From NCBI GenBank assembly GCA_021825295.1, contig JAKAHV010000006.1, positions 82,026-114,765 on the forward strand: a stretch of 32,740 nt of DNA, given 5' to 3'. The notes under the pieces are model-generated. The model saw only the letters and a program-made list of their open reading frames with translations. It was not told where the DNA came from and made no database searches. The position numbers and the translations under genes are program-made. Positions 17,635 through 24,961 of the stretch are shown here, in pieces. Within the stretch, counting starts at the first letter, position 1; every line of letters begins with the position of its first letter. Origin of the DNA: Nitrospirota bacterium. GTDB taxonomy: Bacteria; Nitrospirota; Thermodesulfovibrionia; Thermodesulfovibrionales; JdFR-88.

Positions 17635-18566
17635 TTTGTCCCCGCCGGCTTTACAGCCAGCACCGTCATTCCCCCGCCGCGCTTCAAAAGGGCTTCAAGT
17701 ACGGAAAAAACAATGGCAACCGGGGCAAAGGCCATTGACGCCGCGGCGGCGCCGAACCCTTTCCCCTCCCCCCTCAGGGTGCTGAAGAGATCATGTCCCC
17801 TTCCGGATATGAGGGCCCCGAAGCTGAGTATGATCCCCGAGATGCCGTGCTCGGCGCTGAAATGGCTCCAGTCGGCAATCGAAAAACCGCTTTCCCGCAG
17901 GGCGCAGCCAAGCGAACGGGGGCTGAAATGGTACAGATGTCTCGGCAAATCCAGGTGTATCCAACGCCTGCCAAACAGCTTTGCCTGAAGGCTCCCGATA
18001 TTGGGGACGGATATGACAAGCAGTCCTCCCGGCTTCAGAATCCTCCGGATCTCTTTGAGCGCCCGCATGGGGTCCCTGAGATGCTCGAAGACATGCCAGA
18101 GCGTGACCACGTCGAAAAACTCCGAGGGGAGGTCCAAATCCGAAATCCGCCCCTCGTATACTTTAAACGGCGCGCCTGAGGTCCCGGGAGCCTGTCCGGG
18201 AAGCTCCGTGCCGTAGCACTCCCAGCCCCGGGATGCAAGCTCCGCAAGCATAAGCCCCCTTCCGCAGCCTATGTCCAAAATCCTTAAATTTTTTCCCGTT
18301 TTCCGGGGGGCGCGGGAAAGCCTTTCGATCAGCCTCGCCCTTCGCACCCTGAAAAACCTGACAAGGGCCTCGGCGCCGTAAAGAAAACGCTTTCCCCCTT
18401 CCCGCCTGTACCCCTCGTACAAAGCCGGCAGGTCGTCCGGGACGGGCTCCAGGAAAACGATGCCGCAGTCCGCGCATTCCAGGAGCCTGGAGGCGCCGGG
18501 GGCGTCCATTCGCCCGGAGAGGTTTTGGCTGCCGCAGAGGGGGCACAATAGGCGATAAGGGCTCAA
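17631..18566 (-). CDS. class I SAM-dependent methyltransferase with N-terminal zinc ribbon
   Basis: A 311-residue protein. Cys8/Cys11 and Cys31/Cys34 (CPLC and CADC) form a probable Zn ribbon. The SAM motif I, LRILDIGCGRG, is at about 95-104; FFDVVTLWHVFEHLRDPMRALKEI is motif II/III of Methyltransf_23-type enzymes, and LKPGGLLVISVPN follows. A hydrophobic C-terminal segment (about 275-300) could touch the membrane. Such enzymes are frequent in polysaccharide and glycan clusters, where they methylate sugars or lipid-linked intermediates. Start TTG 18564-18566 overlaps the GT2 stop as TTGA, and the 3' end overlaps paralogue 4, so it is firmly in the operon. Acceptor unknown. Confidence 0.85.
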   Translation of the reverse strand: MSPYRLLCPLCGSQNLSGRMDAPGASRLLECADCGIVFLEPVPDDLPALYEGYRREGGKRFLYGAEALVRFFRVRRARLIERLSRAPRKTGKNLRILDIGCGRGLMLAELASRGWECYGTELPGQAPGTSGAPFKVYEGRISDLDLPSEFFDVVTLWHVFEHLRDPMRALKEIRRILKPGGLLVISVPNIGSLQAKLFGRRWIHLDLPRHLYHFSPRSLGCALRESGFSIADWSHFSAEHGISGIILSFGALISGRGHDLFSTLRGEGKGFGAAAASMAFAPVAIVFSVLEALLKRGGGMTVLAVKPAGTK

Positions 18567-19309
18567 CTCTTCTGTTCCAGAAAACGGTACTTCCTCAGTC
18601 CGTGCCTGTGCAGGGTAAACCTAATGATCGTCCTCAGGACCCCGAAACCGTACCTCATGCTGGAGAAGAAACCGACGGAAGAAGAGTCCACGCCATAGTG
18701 GGTCCTGACCGGAATCTCCTCTATCCTGAACCCGAAGTGCACGAGCTGCGCGATAATCTCGTTGTCGAAGACGAAGCCGTTGGAGTTGTCCAGAAAGGGC
18801 ACATTCTCCAGGACATTGCGCCCATAGGCCCGGTAACCGGTATGGTATTCGGAGAGTTTCAGCCCCATCGCAAGGTTCTCGATAAAAGTAAGCGTCTTGT
18901 TGGCGACGAATTTATAGAGCGGCATCCCGCCTTTAAGGGGCTTGCGCAGCATCCTGGAGGCGAATACGGCGTCTGTCCGGCCCTCAATGAGCGGTTTGAC
19001 GAGGTCCGGGATGATGCGCGGGTCGTACTGGTAGTCCGGGTGCAGCATCACCACGATATCGGCCCCGTCCTTGATGGCCTCAAGATAACAGGTCTTCTGG
19101 TTGCCGCCGTAACCTATATTGTATGAGTGGGCGACCACCTTCAGGTTGAGGGATTTCGCGACCTCGATCGTCCCGTCGCGGCTGAAATCATCAACAAGAA
19201 GTATCTCATCCACCCATTCCATCGGTATGTCCATGTACGTCTTCTTCAGGGTGGAGGCCGCGTTGTATGCGGGCATTACAACAATGATCTTCTTGTCTCT
19301 AAAACCCAT
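18563..19309 (-). CDS. GT2 glycosyltransferase, dolichol/polyprenyl-phosphate-mannose-synthase-like
   Basis: A 248-residue GT-A family 2 enzyme. The nucleotide-sugar motif is VVMPAYNAASTL, then LLVDDFSRDGT (residues 38-47), GYGGNQKTCYLEAI and LHPDYQYDP with Asp92/Asp96 as the metal-binding DxD equivalent. HTGYRAYGRNVLE and FDNEIIAQLVHFGFRIEEIPVRTHY are typical of DPM1/polyprenyl-phosphate glycosyltransferases. No membrane anchor is present, as in the single-domain form of DPM1. It likely transfers a sugar from a nucleotide donor to undecaprenyl phosphate, the donor type that GT-C proteins such as the four downstream paralogues require. Sugar identity cannot be read from sequence. ATG 19307-19309; the gap to the SGNH/TPR gene is 73 bases. 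Confidence 0.85.
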   Translation of the reverse strand: MGFRDKKIIVVMPAYNAASTLKKTYMDIPMEWVDEILLVDDFSRDGTIEVAKSLNLKVVAHSYNIGYGGNQKTCYLEAIKDGADIVVMLHPDYQYDPRIIPDLVKPLIEGRTDAVFASRMLRKPLKGGMPLYKFVANKTLTFIENLAMGLKLSEYHTGYRAYGRNVLENVPFLDNSNGFVFDNEIIAQLVHFGFRIEEIPVRTHYGVDSSSVGFFSSMRYGFGVLRTIIRFTLHRHGLRKYRFLEQKS

Positions 19310-19382
19310 GTAAAATCAAGACCTCGCGTTTAAGGATAACCTACAAAGCCCATAATCTTCAACATTTTCAGGGCATGCTGTC

Positions 19383-21959
19383 TCAAAACCCTCTGGCGGC
19401 CTTTTTTGCCTCAAGCGTCTCCGCGTATGCCTGAAGCCCCCGGGCGGCGTTCATCCGGCCCGCGCCCGCCAGTTCGGCGGCCGCCTTCCGGGCCGCCTGT
19501 ATGGCCTCGCCGTAGCTGCCCTGCGCCTCAAGCGATTTTATGAGGTCATACCGGTCGCCTAAATCTGATGGGGCAAGGTCCACAGCCTTCTGGAAATGAA
19601 TGGAGGCCGATTTGAAGTCGCCCTTTTCAGCAAAGGCGCTTCCAAGGGCCGCCTCATCGGGGGCGGACCCCGGGTCCTTCCCGATTTCAAGGAGATAGCC
19701 CTTTATGGCCCGATCGAACTCCTCGTCTGCCTCGTCCTGCCTGCCCAGCTTTTTCAGGGCGTATCCCAGGTTATAGTGGACGTCCGGGTCGCTTCTTCCG
19801 GCCAGAAGCGCCTTTTTAAAGGCGTTCGCGGCCTCCTCATACCTGCCCTGCCGAATGAATACCCGCCCGATCTCGTTATATATGCCCATGGACATATCCG
19901 GCTGGGTCTTTAAAAGCCCCTTGTAAACCCGCACGCTCTCGCCGAACCTGCCCAGCTCACCAAGGGCGAAGGCGAGGGTGTAGTCCGCGGAATAGTAATC
20001 TGGTATTATCCGGAGCGCCCTTTTGCACTCCGCGACGGCCCCCTGGAAATCCCCCTGTTTGGCAAGGGCCTCCGCGAGTTTTTCATGTGCCAGGTAGTAT
20101 TCGGGCAGCCACCTGAGGGCGGCCTGAAGCTGGCCGGCCGCCTCCGCGTACTTCCCCTCATCCGCAAGGAGCACCGCGTAGTTGTAATGCAGCCATGGGT
20201 CCTGGCCGCGGGAGTCCATGGAATCCTGGTGCTGCAGCCCGGACGATGCCCCTGAAGGGCTGGCCTCATCGGGGCTGGTCTCCCCCAGGGCCTGCCTGTA
20301 CTGCATGCCGGCCTCCTGCATCCCGGCCGGCGTGGCGTACTTGTCCAGGGCGTCCGCGGCCTGCCCGTAGCGGGCAAGCTCCCTGGCGTTGTCAAGCCGG
20401 TTTGTAAACGGGGGCTGATGCAACCTGCCGTCCACGTCCTTGTAAACCCTGCGCAGGTCATAGCCTGTAAGGGCGAGGCGTTTCGCGCACTCATCCTCTG
20501 AGAGCTGGCCGGCGCTGGCACTGGTGCCACGGGCACTGGTGCCCTTTTTATTTTTGATCCAGGCCGGCAATATCCGGCCGATCTGCCTGAACATGGCGTC
20601 CGCAAGGAGGTAGTTGCCGTGGAAATTCATATGCACATGCTCATAGAAGATGTTATCTCCCGGTATGCCCTCAGGGCTTGCCCCTTCAAAAAGACGGGCG
20701 GCGTCCATCAGATAAACGCCATTGCGCCCGGGCTGGCCCGCCTGGCCCGCGGACTGGTCCGCAACAGGCCGGCCTGCAACATGGCGGATGATGTTGTTTA
20801 TCCGGCTGTCGGCCCGGAACCGCAGGGTGTCGTAGTCGCGGGCCTCTATGTAGCTTCTCTTCGCCCGGAGGTAATCTCCGGCCGTCTCGTAGCACTGTCC
20901 CATCCTGTAGTCGAGCGCCGCAAATTCCGGGTCTATCCGGCTGGCGGCGAGATAGGATTCCAGGGCCCCCTTGCAGTCCCCGGCGTCCTGCTTCGCAATC
21001 CCCTCCCGATAAAAACCGTCCCATATGCGCCTGCGGCCCGCGTCCAGACCCGGGCGGTGCAGGGAGCCAAAGGGCGCGGAATCCCTGAGGTTCGTCCCCA
21101 CGGTGCTCACGATCACCTTTGCCCCGCTTTGCCTGGCCACATGGATGATGTCTTCGAGATTGCGCCGGAAATACTCGTAAACCTTCTGCATCCTCGGGTC
21201 ATCGGCGCGCACCTGCTTGCCCAGAAACATCTCCATCCCGAGCCATTTTCTGGGGGCCTTTCTTCCTTCCGCGCGCGCCGCAAGGCGGCTCATGAGCTGG
21301 CCCACCCTTGTGGATTTCAGGGCGATGCCGGCCCGTATCATGGAGAGATCGGGGGAGATGGGTGAAAAAACGGTGCCCGGCCCGTACGGGCCCACGACCT
21401 CGTTGTTGCCCATATATATGATGAACAGGTCCCCGTCGCGCGGGGCCACATCCTTTGCGATCCTCAGTATCACGTGGGAGTTTATGGCCGTCACCGCGGT
21501 GTTGACGACCTCGAAGTTCACGCCCGGATAACGGTTCGAGAGCATCACGCCAAGTATGCGGGAAAAACCGTATGAGGGCTCGGGATCGCCCTGGGCCGCG
21601 GACTCCCCGAGCACGAAAATCCTGTACGTATCCGGCGGCTTCACCGCCGGGAAGCTGAAGGAAACCGGCGTGCGGGCTATCTGGCGCGGGAAAAAGGTCC
21701 ATGTGAAACGGTTGTTTTCCGCATATGCGCTTTTTCCGCCGGCCCTGCACTTCACGAGAAACCCCGAGGGATAACCGTAGCCCGCGACGCGAAGCCCCGC
21801 CTCCATGAGTACCAGGACAAGGGCGGGTATGAGTATGATGCCGGACAGCCGGAACACCCACAGCCGCAGACCGGATATCTTTTTTGGCTCTGCCGGGTTT
21901 TCTGTGGGTATTCCCCCTCCCTTGAGGGGAGGGGATAAAGGGGAGGGTGTTCTAAACAT
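19383..21959 (-). CDS. SGNH-hydrolase/TPR membrane-anchored protein
   Basis: An 858-residue protein with one membrane segment (about 35-55, IILIPALVLVLMEAGL). SGNH blocks follow: I, FVLGESAAQGDP (Ser120); II, NTAVTAINSHVI; III, IYMGNNE (Asn185/186); V, HVHMNFHGN (His447). Between blocks III and V there is a TPR-like insertion (about 318-380). Residues about 560-850 hold roughly seven further TPRs. SGNH enzymes in this setting usually add or remove acyl groups on glycans, on the periplasmic side. The first 16 codons are supplied by a GC-rich palindromic repeat that also occurs elsewhere in the window, so the true start may be downstream or the repeat may have extended the gene. It overlaps the DUF559 pseudogene by 8 bases. 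Confidence 0.75.
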   Translation of the reverse strand: MFRTPSPLSPPLKGGGIPTENPAEPKKISGLRLWVFRLSGIILIPALVLVLMEAGLRVAGYGYPSGFLVKCRAGGKSAYAENNRFTWTFFPRQIARTPVSFSFPAVKPPDTYRIFVLGESAAQGDPEPSYGFSRILGVMLSNRYPGVNFEVVNTAVTAINSHVILRIAKDVAPRDGDLFIIYMGNNEVVGPYGPGTVFSPISPDLSMIRAGIALKSTRVGQLMSRLAARAEGRKAPRKWLGMEMFLGKQVRADDPRMQKVYEYFRRNLEDIIHVARQSGAKVIVSTVGTNLRDSAPFGSLHRPGLDAGRRRIWDGFYREGIAKQDAGDCKGALESYLAASRIDPEFAALDYRMGQCYETAGDYLRAKRSYIEARDYDTLRFRADSRINNIIRHVAGRPVADQSAGQAGQPGRNGVYLMDAARLFEGASPEGIPGDNIFYEHVHMNFHGNYLLADAMFRQIGRILPAWIKNKKGTSARGTSASAGQLSEDECAKRLALTGYDLRRVYKDVDGRLHQPPFTNRLDNARELARYGQAADALDKYATPAGMQEAGMQYRQALGETSPDEASPSGASSGLQHQDSMDSRGQDPWLHYNYAVLLADEGKYAEAAGQLQAALRWLPEYYLAHEKLAEALAKQGDFQGAVAECKRALRIIPDYYSADYTLAFALGELGRFGESVRVYKGLLKTQPDMSMGIYNEIGRVFIRQGRYEEAANAFKKALLAGRSDPDVHYNLGYALKKLGRQDEADEEFDRAIKGYLLEIGKDPGSAPDEAALGSAFAEKGDFKSASIHFQKAVDLAPSDLGDRYDLIKSLEAQGSYGEAIQAARKAAAELAGAGRMNAARGLQAYAETLEAKKAARGF
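21911..21953. repeat. GC-rich palindromic repeat at the start of the SGNH/TPR gene
   Basis: A CCCCTCCC-TTGA-GGGGAGGGG palindrome followed by GGATAAAGGGGAGGGTGTT. The same layout is found at 31181-31220, with an almost identical tail. On the - strand it encodes the N-terminal PSPLSPPLKGGG of the 858-residue protein. Confidence 0.6.
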
Positions 21960-22290
21960 GCTCCCCTATTGCCTCAAGAATTCCCTGAATATTCAGCAGG
22001 ACATCATTATCCCAGAAACGTAATACTCGATATCCCTGCTTCTCAAGCCAGTTATCCCTTAAGCCGTCATATGCTTCTGCAGCCGGTTCAGTATGTTGAC
22101 CGCCGTCCAGCTCGATTACAATCTTCTTTTCAAGGCATACAAAATCAACGATATATTTCCCCATCGGATGCTGACGTCTGAATTTTAAACCATCCATGCG
22201 CTTTGCCCGTAAATGACGCCATTATAATCGCTCAGCATCCGTGGAATGGGTTCTCAGCTCTTTTGCATAACCAATCAGTCTGTCAGTCAT
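21952..22290 (-). pseudogene. DUF559 (endonuclease-like) protein broken by one nonsense codon
   Basis: Read from ATG 22288-22290 the frame encodes a DUF559 protein: MTDRLIGYAKELR, HSTDAERL, then TAA at 22222-22224, then WRHLRAKRMDGLKFRRQHP, GKYIVDFVCLEKKIVIELDGGQH and YRVLRFWDNDVL, ending at 21952. The family normally has Leu or another hydrophobic residue at the stop position (ERLLWRHLR), so one base change truncated it at codon 23. Translation could restart at ATG 22197, giving 81 residues that keep the restriction-endonuclease-like core (D-x(n)-ELDGGQH). These small vsr/RE-fold proteins are scattered in genomes with unclear function. The start lies in a tandem 18-bp duplication. Confidence 0.75.
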
Positions 22291-22323
22291 TATTAAGCAC
22301 CCTCTCATTATTAAGCACCCTCT
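22288..22323. repeat. 18-bp tandem duplication at the DUF559 start
   Basis: CATTATTAAGCACCCTCT occurs twice in direct succession (22288-22305 and 22306-22323). Because it is 6 codons long, it duplicates the start codon and the ribosome-binding region in frame. Confidence 0.8.
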
Positions 22324-22328
22324 CCCTG

Positions 22329-22348
22329 CCTCTCCCTCAAGGGAGAGG
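22329..22348. repeat. GC-rich palindromic repeat
   Basis: Perfect 9-bp arms CCTCTCCCT and AGGGAGAGG with a CA loop, of the same family as those at 21911 and 31128. Lies in the gene-free stretch upstream of the DUF559 remnant. The rest of that stretch to 22441 shows no gene or RNA that I recognise. Confidence 0.5.
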
Positions 22349-22449
22349 AGATAACAGCCTTCCCCGCCCTCTCAACCCTGTGCCCCTGCCATCTTCCTCA
22401 GGAAAAACTATTTTAACCCATACTAAACCCTGAAAAGCCTAAAAAATAA

Positions 22450-22708
22450 GGCTCTTCAGGAATTCTTGCAGGTAGATAGCTGATATTCCCGGGAAAGGCT
22501 GATATCCGCCCGGTTCTTGAGAGAGAGAACAAGCGGCGGATCACGGCGGGTTGCGTCTTGACAACCTTTCGCTCTCGCCCTCTAGGACAAGGCAATAACG
22601 CCGTTTGTACAAGCCCGGAAGGGAAAACGCGTGACCGAACGAAAGGGCCAGGCAGATATACAAATTATTTCAAGTTCGTTATTAGCCCACATAACAACCT
22701 GAAGAGCC
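22450..22708. mobile_element. ISL3-type MITE-like element with 8-bp target duplication
   Basis: A 259-bp element with perfect 11-bp inverted termini (GGCTCTTCAGG at 22450-22460, CCTGAAGAGCC at 22698-22708). An identical 8-bp direct repeat, AAAAATAA, flanks it at 22442-22449 and 22709-22716. The GGCTCTTC terminus and 8-bp duplication are ISL3-family traits. It contains no transposase. Its first 220 or so bases match the IS end at 32401-32616, and the rest would correspond to the other IS end, so it is best explained as an internal deletion derivative mobilised in trans. Confidence 0.85.
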
Positions 22709-22733
22709 AAAAATAAAAACGGCCGCTATTCGT

Positions 22734-23801
22734 TCATTTAAGGGCGATGGCCTTCTCCGGGCACATCTCCTGGCAGCAGAAGCATGCAATACACGCTCCG
22801 GGGTCTACCCTGGGGACGCTGCCGTTCATGGACAACGCCGATACGGGGCAATGGTCCACGCAGGTGGCGCACCCGGAACACCGGTCCGGATCGGCTTGCG
22901 GACGGAGGACCGTCCGGCCATGGATCATGGTCTGAATCGTTTCATTTTGCAGCAGGGATTCGCCGCCCATTGGGGGCAGCTTGAAACCGGGCAGGCGTTT
23001 CAGCTCCCCGATGATTTCGATTGCGCCCAGCTCATAGTCGCCCAGGCCGGCCTCCTTCGCCTTCTGAAGGAAACGCAGGCGGCCGGGATCGCATCCCATC
23101 ATGGCCGCGATGACGGCATCCATGGCAACGGCGTTGTCCGAGGCAAGGACGAGGCCTATGTCCCTCAACTCTGGCGAGGCGGGCCCGTTTCCCTCCATGC
23201 CGACCACCGCGTCCACTATGAACAAGTCCGGCACCCGCAGACGGAAGACATCCACCACGACCTCATGGAAGCGCCCGGGGCTTCCCGCCGCCCTGTGCAG
23301 CATGGCCTTCTGCGCGCCTGGCAGGATGCCGTAGCTGTTTTTGATGGCCCCGGTTATGACGGTCAGCCCGTGGGTCTTGAACTTTGGCAGGCTGATGACC
23401 ACATCGGCCTCAAGGACGGCCTTTGAGACGCTGACGGAGGGCAGGAAGTCCGCGTTGAAAGGGACCTTCACCGCCTCGTTCCCGATGTTTTCATAGTGGC
23501 CGAGGGAGGCTTCCATCAGGCCTGTCTTTATAAAGCTCTCCTCGTTTGCCCCGTAGTCGAACAGCCCCGGATTGTCTCCGACGACGATTGAGGCCGGCCC
23601 CATTGTCTCCACCTTCCCGACCACTGCCCGGAGCACCGCCGGGTTTGTCACGATGCTCTCCCTGGCTTCGGAGGCCCGAAGGACATTCGGTTTGATCAGG
23701 ACCTTCCTGCCTGACAGCTTCAATGGAAATATTTCAAAGGCGCGGTCCACGGCCTTACGGACATCGGTATAGGAAGCGGGATGGATCATCACTTTGGACA
23801 T
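22734..23801 (-). CDS. DUF362 protein with C-terminal 2[4Fe-4S] ferredoxin domain
   Basis: A 355-residue protein. The DUF362 core spans about 5-260: GRKVLIKPNVL, SIVVGDNPGLFDYGANEESF, VISLPKFKTHGLTVITGAIKNSYGILPG and NAVAMDAVIAAMMGCDP. The C-terminal ferredoxin has CSGCATCVDHCP (Cys308/311/314/318) and CIACFCCQEMCP (Cys337/340/343/347), each a full CxxCxxCxxxCP cluster motif. The family's role is poorly defined; redox or metal-cluster functions are suggested. Start ATG 23799-23801 has AAGG eight bases upstream and opens as MSKVMIHP; a longer frame to 23837 lacks support. It stands alone: the MITE lies downstream and a gene-free gap upstream. Confidence 0.85.
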   Translation of the reverse strand: MSKVMIHPASYTDVRKAVDRAFEIFPLKLSGRKVLIKPNVLRASEARESIVTNPAVLRAVVGKVETMGPASIVVGDNPGLFDYGANEESFIKTGLMEASLGHYENIGNEAVKVPFNADFLPSVSVSKAVLEADVVISLPKFKTHGLTVITGAIKNSYGILPGAQKAMLHRAAGSPGRFHEVVVDVFRLRVPDLFIVDAVVGMEGNGPASPELRDIGLVLASDNAVAMDAVIAAMMGCDPGRLRFLQKAKEAGLGDYELGAIEIIGELKRLPGFKLPPMGGESLLQNETIQTMIHGRTVLRPQADPDRCSGCATCVDHCPVSALSMNGSVPRVDPGACIACFCCQEMCPEKAIALK

Positions 23802-24328
23802 ATGCCTTGGCCCCCGGTGTTCAACCGGCCTCCTCAAACAAGATTGGCAAACCTTCCCATAGTATAAGGAATCGATCTTTCCCGCGGCAAGGGGAGCGGG
23901 ACTTGAACGCCTTTTATCGTTTATCGTATAAAAGCTGGTCCCGAGGTGGTCCTAAAATTCAGCAACCGGCGCTTTGAGGACAAGAAGGAAAAAATATCTT
24001 CGCGGTATTGCCGTTGGGATTATGAAATCAATTGCATAAACTGTTTATTGGATAATTTCATGGCAGAGCGGGTTATGATGAGGCGGGCAGGGCTTTTTCA
24101 AAAGCCCGCGCCCAAAGGGGTCTTTGAAAACGAAAACGTTTGATTTTGTCCCGCGGTTGCCGGCAGGGAATCCGGGGGGTGACGCGCAATTGACCGCCAG
24201 GGACCTGGGGGTCCCAATGAACGGCTTGAACAGTCTGGAGCAGGAAATCATTTGAAAACGGTAGGTTAAAACGTTTGGTTTGAACAAAAAACGCCAAAAA
24301 AGGCGATGAGGGTTACTTTTCAACTCTA
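23802..24328. other. 527-bp gene-free stretch
   Basis: No credible gene. It holds a CTTTTAT/ATAAAAG hairpin (23911-23934), a GGGCTTTT/AAAAGCCC hairpin (24090-24107), a GGGACC/GGTCCC hairpin near 24200-24216 and a pair of degenerate repeats sharing TTTGAAAACG and AAAACGTTT (about 24124-24143 and 24251-24276). Base composition is lower in GC than the genes around it. It could be remnants of a lost mobile element. Confidence 0.4.
24286..24305 (-). terminator. weak rho-independent terminator after trpF
   Basis: On the - strand, CGCC-TTTTTT-GGCG followed by six T residues lies 23 bases after the trpF stop. The stem is only 4 bp, so efficiency is doubtful. Confidence 0.45.
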
Positions 24329-24961
24329 TCACGGCACCCAGCCCGGCACCGGGATTGCCTCCTTCGCCCTGTGTATGAAGAGCCGCAGCTTTTCGTGGTC
24401 CTTTATGCCGGGCTCCAGCTCCACGCCCGAGGAGACGTCCACGCCGTAGGGTTTTACCATGCGTATCGCCTCGGTGACGTTTTCCGGCGTAAGGCCGCCG
24501 GCCAGGATGATCTTGCCTATGGGGCTTGCGTCGATGGCGATGCTCCAGTTGAAGATCTGGCCGGTGCCGCCCAGGGCCTCCGGCGCATAGGTGTCCAGCA
24601 GGAAGGCCGAAACCCTGTAGTGTTTCATGGGCTCCAGGTCCGTAAGCTCCTTTACCCGTATGGCCTTTATGGTCCTTCTCGGTATCTCGCAGGCCTCCGG
24701 GGTCTCGTGGCCGTGGAACTGGGCGGCGTCGAGCCCGAGCCGCTCCATTATCCGCTCGACTTCCTCTTTCTTCTCGTCGACAAAGACGCCCACGGTGGAG
24801 ACAAACGGGGGCAGGCGGAATATGATCTTCGCCGCCTTGTCCGGGGCTATGTACCGCGGGCTTTTTTTGTAGAAGACAAAACCCAGGGCGTCGGCCCCGA
24901 ACTCGGCCGCGGCAAGCGCGTCGTCAAAATTGGTTATCCCGCAGATCTTGACCTTTACCAT
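24329..24961 (-). CDS. trpF: phosphoribosylanthranilate isomerase
   Basis: A 210-residue TIM-barrel enzyme of tryptophan biosynthesis (PRA to CdRP). The start KVKICGITN gives the general-base Cys7; GADALGFVFYKKSPRYI, VGVFVDE, LDAAQFHGHE, FLLDTY (general-acid Asp123), ILAGGLTPENV and GVDVSSGVE are all present. The ATG at 24959-24961 overlaps the trpC end by 7 bases, so the two are co-translated in the order of the pathway-adjacent steps (TrpF product is the TrpC substrate). No other trp genes are in the window. Confidence 0.97.
   Translation of the reverse strand: MVKVKICGITNFDDALAAAEFGADALGFVFYKKSPRYIAPDKAAKIIFRLPPFVSTVGVFVDEKKEEVERIMERLGLDAAQFHGHETPEACEIPRRTIKAIRVKELTDLEPMKHYRVSAFLLDTYAPEALGGTGQIFNWSIAIDASPIGKIILAGGLTPENVTEAIRMVKPYGVDVSSGVELEPGIKDHEKLRLFIHRAKEAIPVPGWVP

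Noticed and set aside
22413-22595. Peptide frame shared by the MITE and the IS end (SRTGxISAxPGNISYLP)
   Set aside because: Its conservation is explained by common IS ancestry; there is no ribosome site and the start lies outside the shared region in both copies.
23802-23837. Longer start of the DUF362 gene (12 extra residues)
   Set aside because: The extra residues are Arg/Pro-rich and the ATG at 23799-23801 has AAGG at the right distance and matches the usual family start.
23885-23935. tRNA-like 3' half (GGGACTTGAAC pattern)
   Set aside because: The T-arm look is partial; no acceptor stem, anticodon arm or CCA end can be folded from the flanking bases.
24045-24332. 95-codon frame on the - strand downstream of trpF
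   Set aside because: It starts with GTG inside trpF, has no ribosome site, contains the terminator-like hairpin and shows no family. Kept as part of the gene-free stretch.
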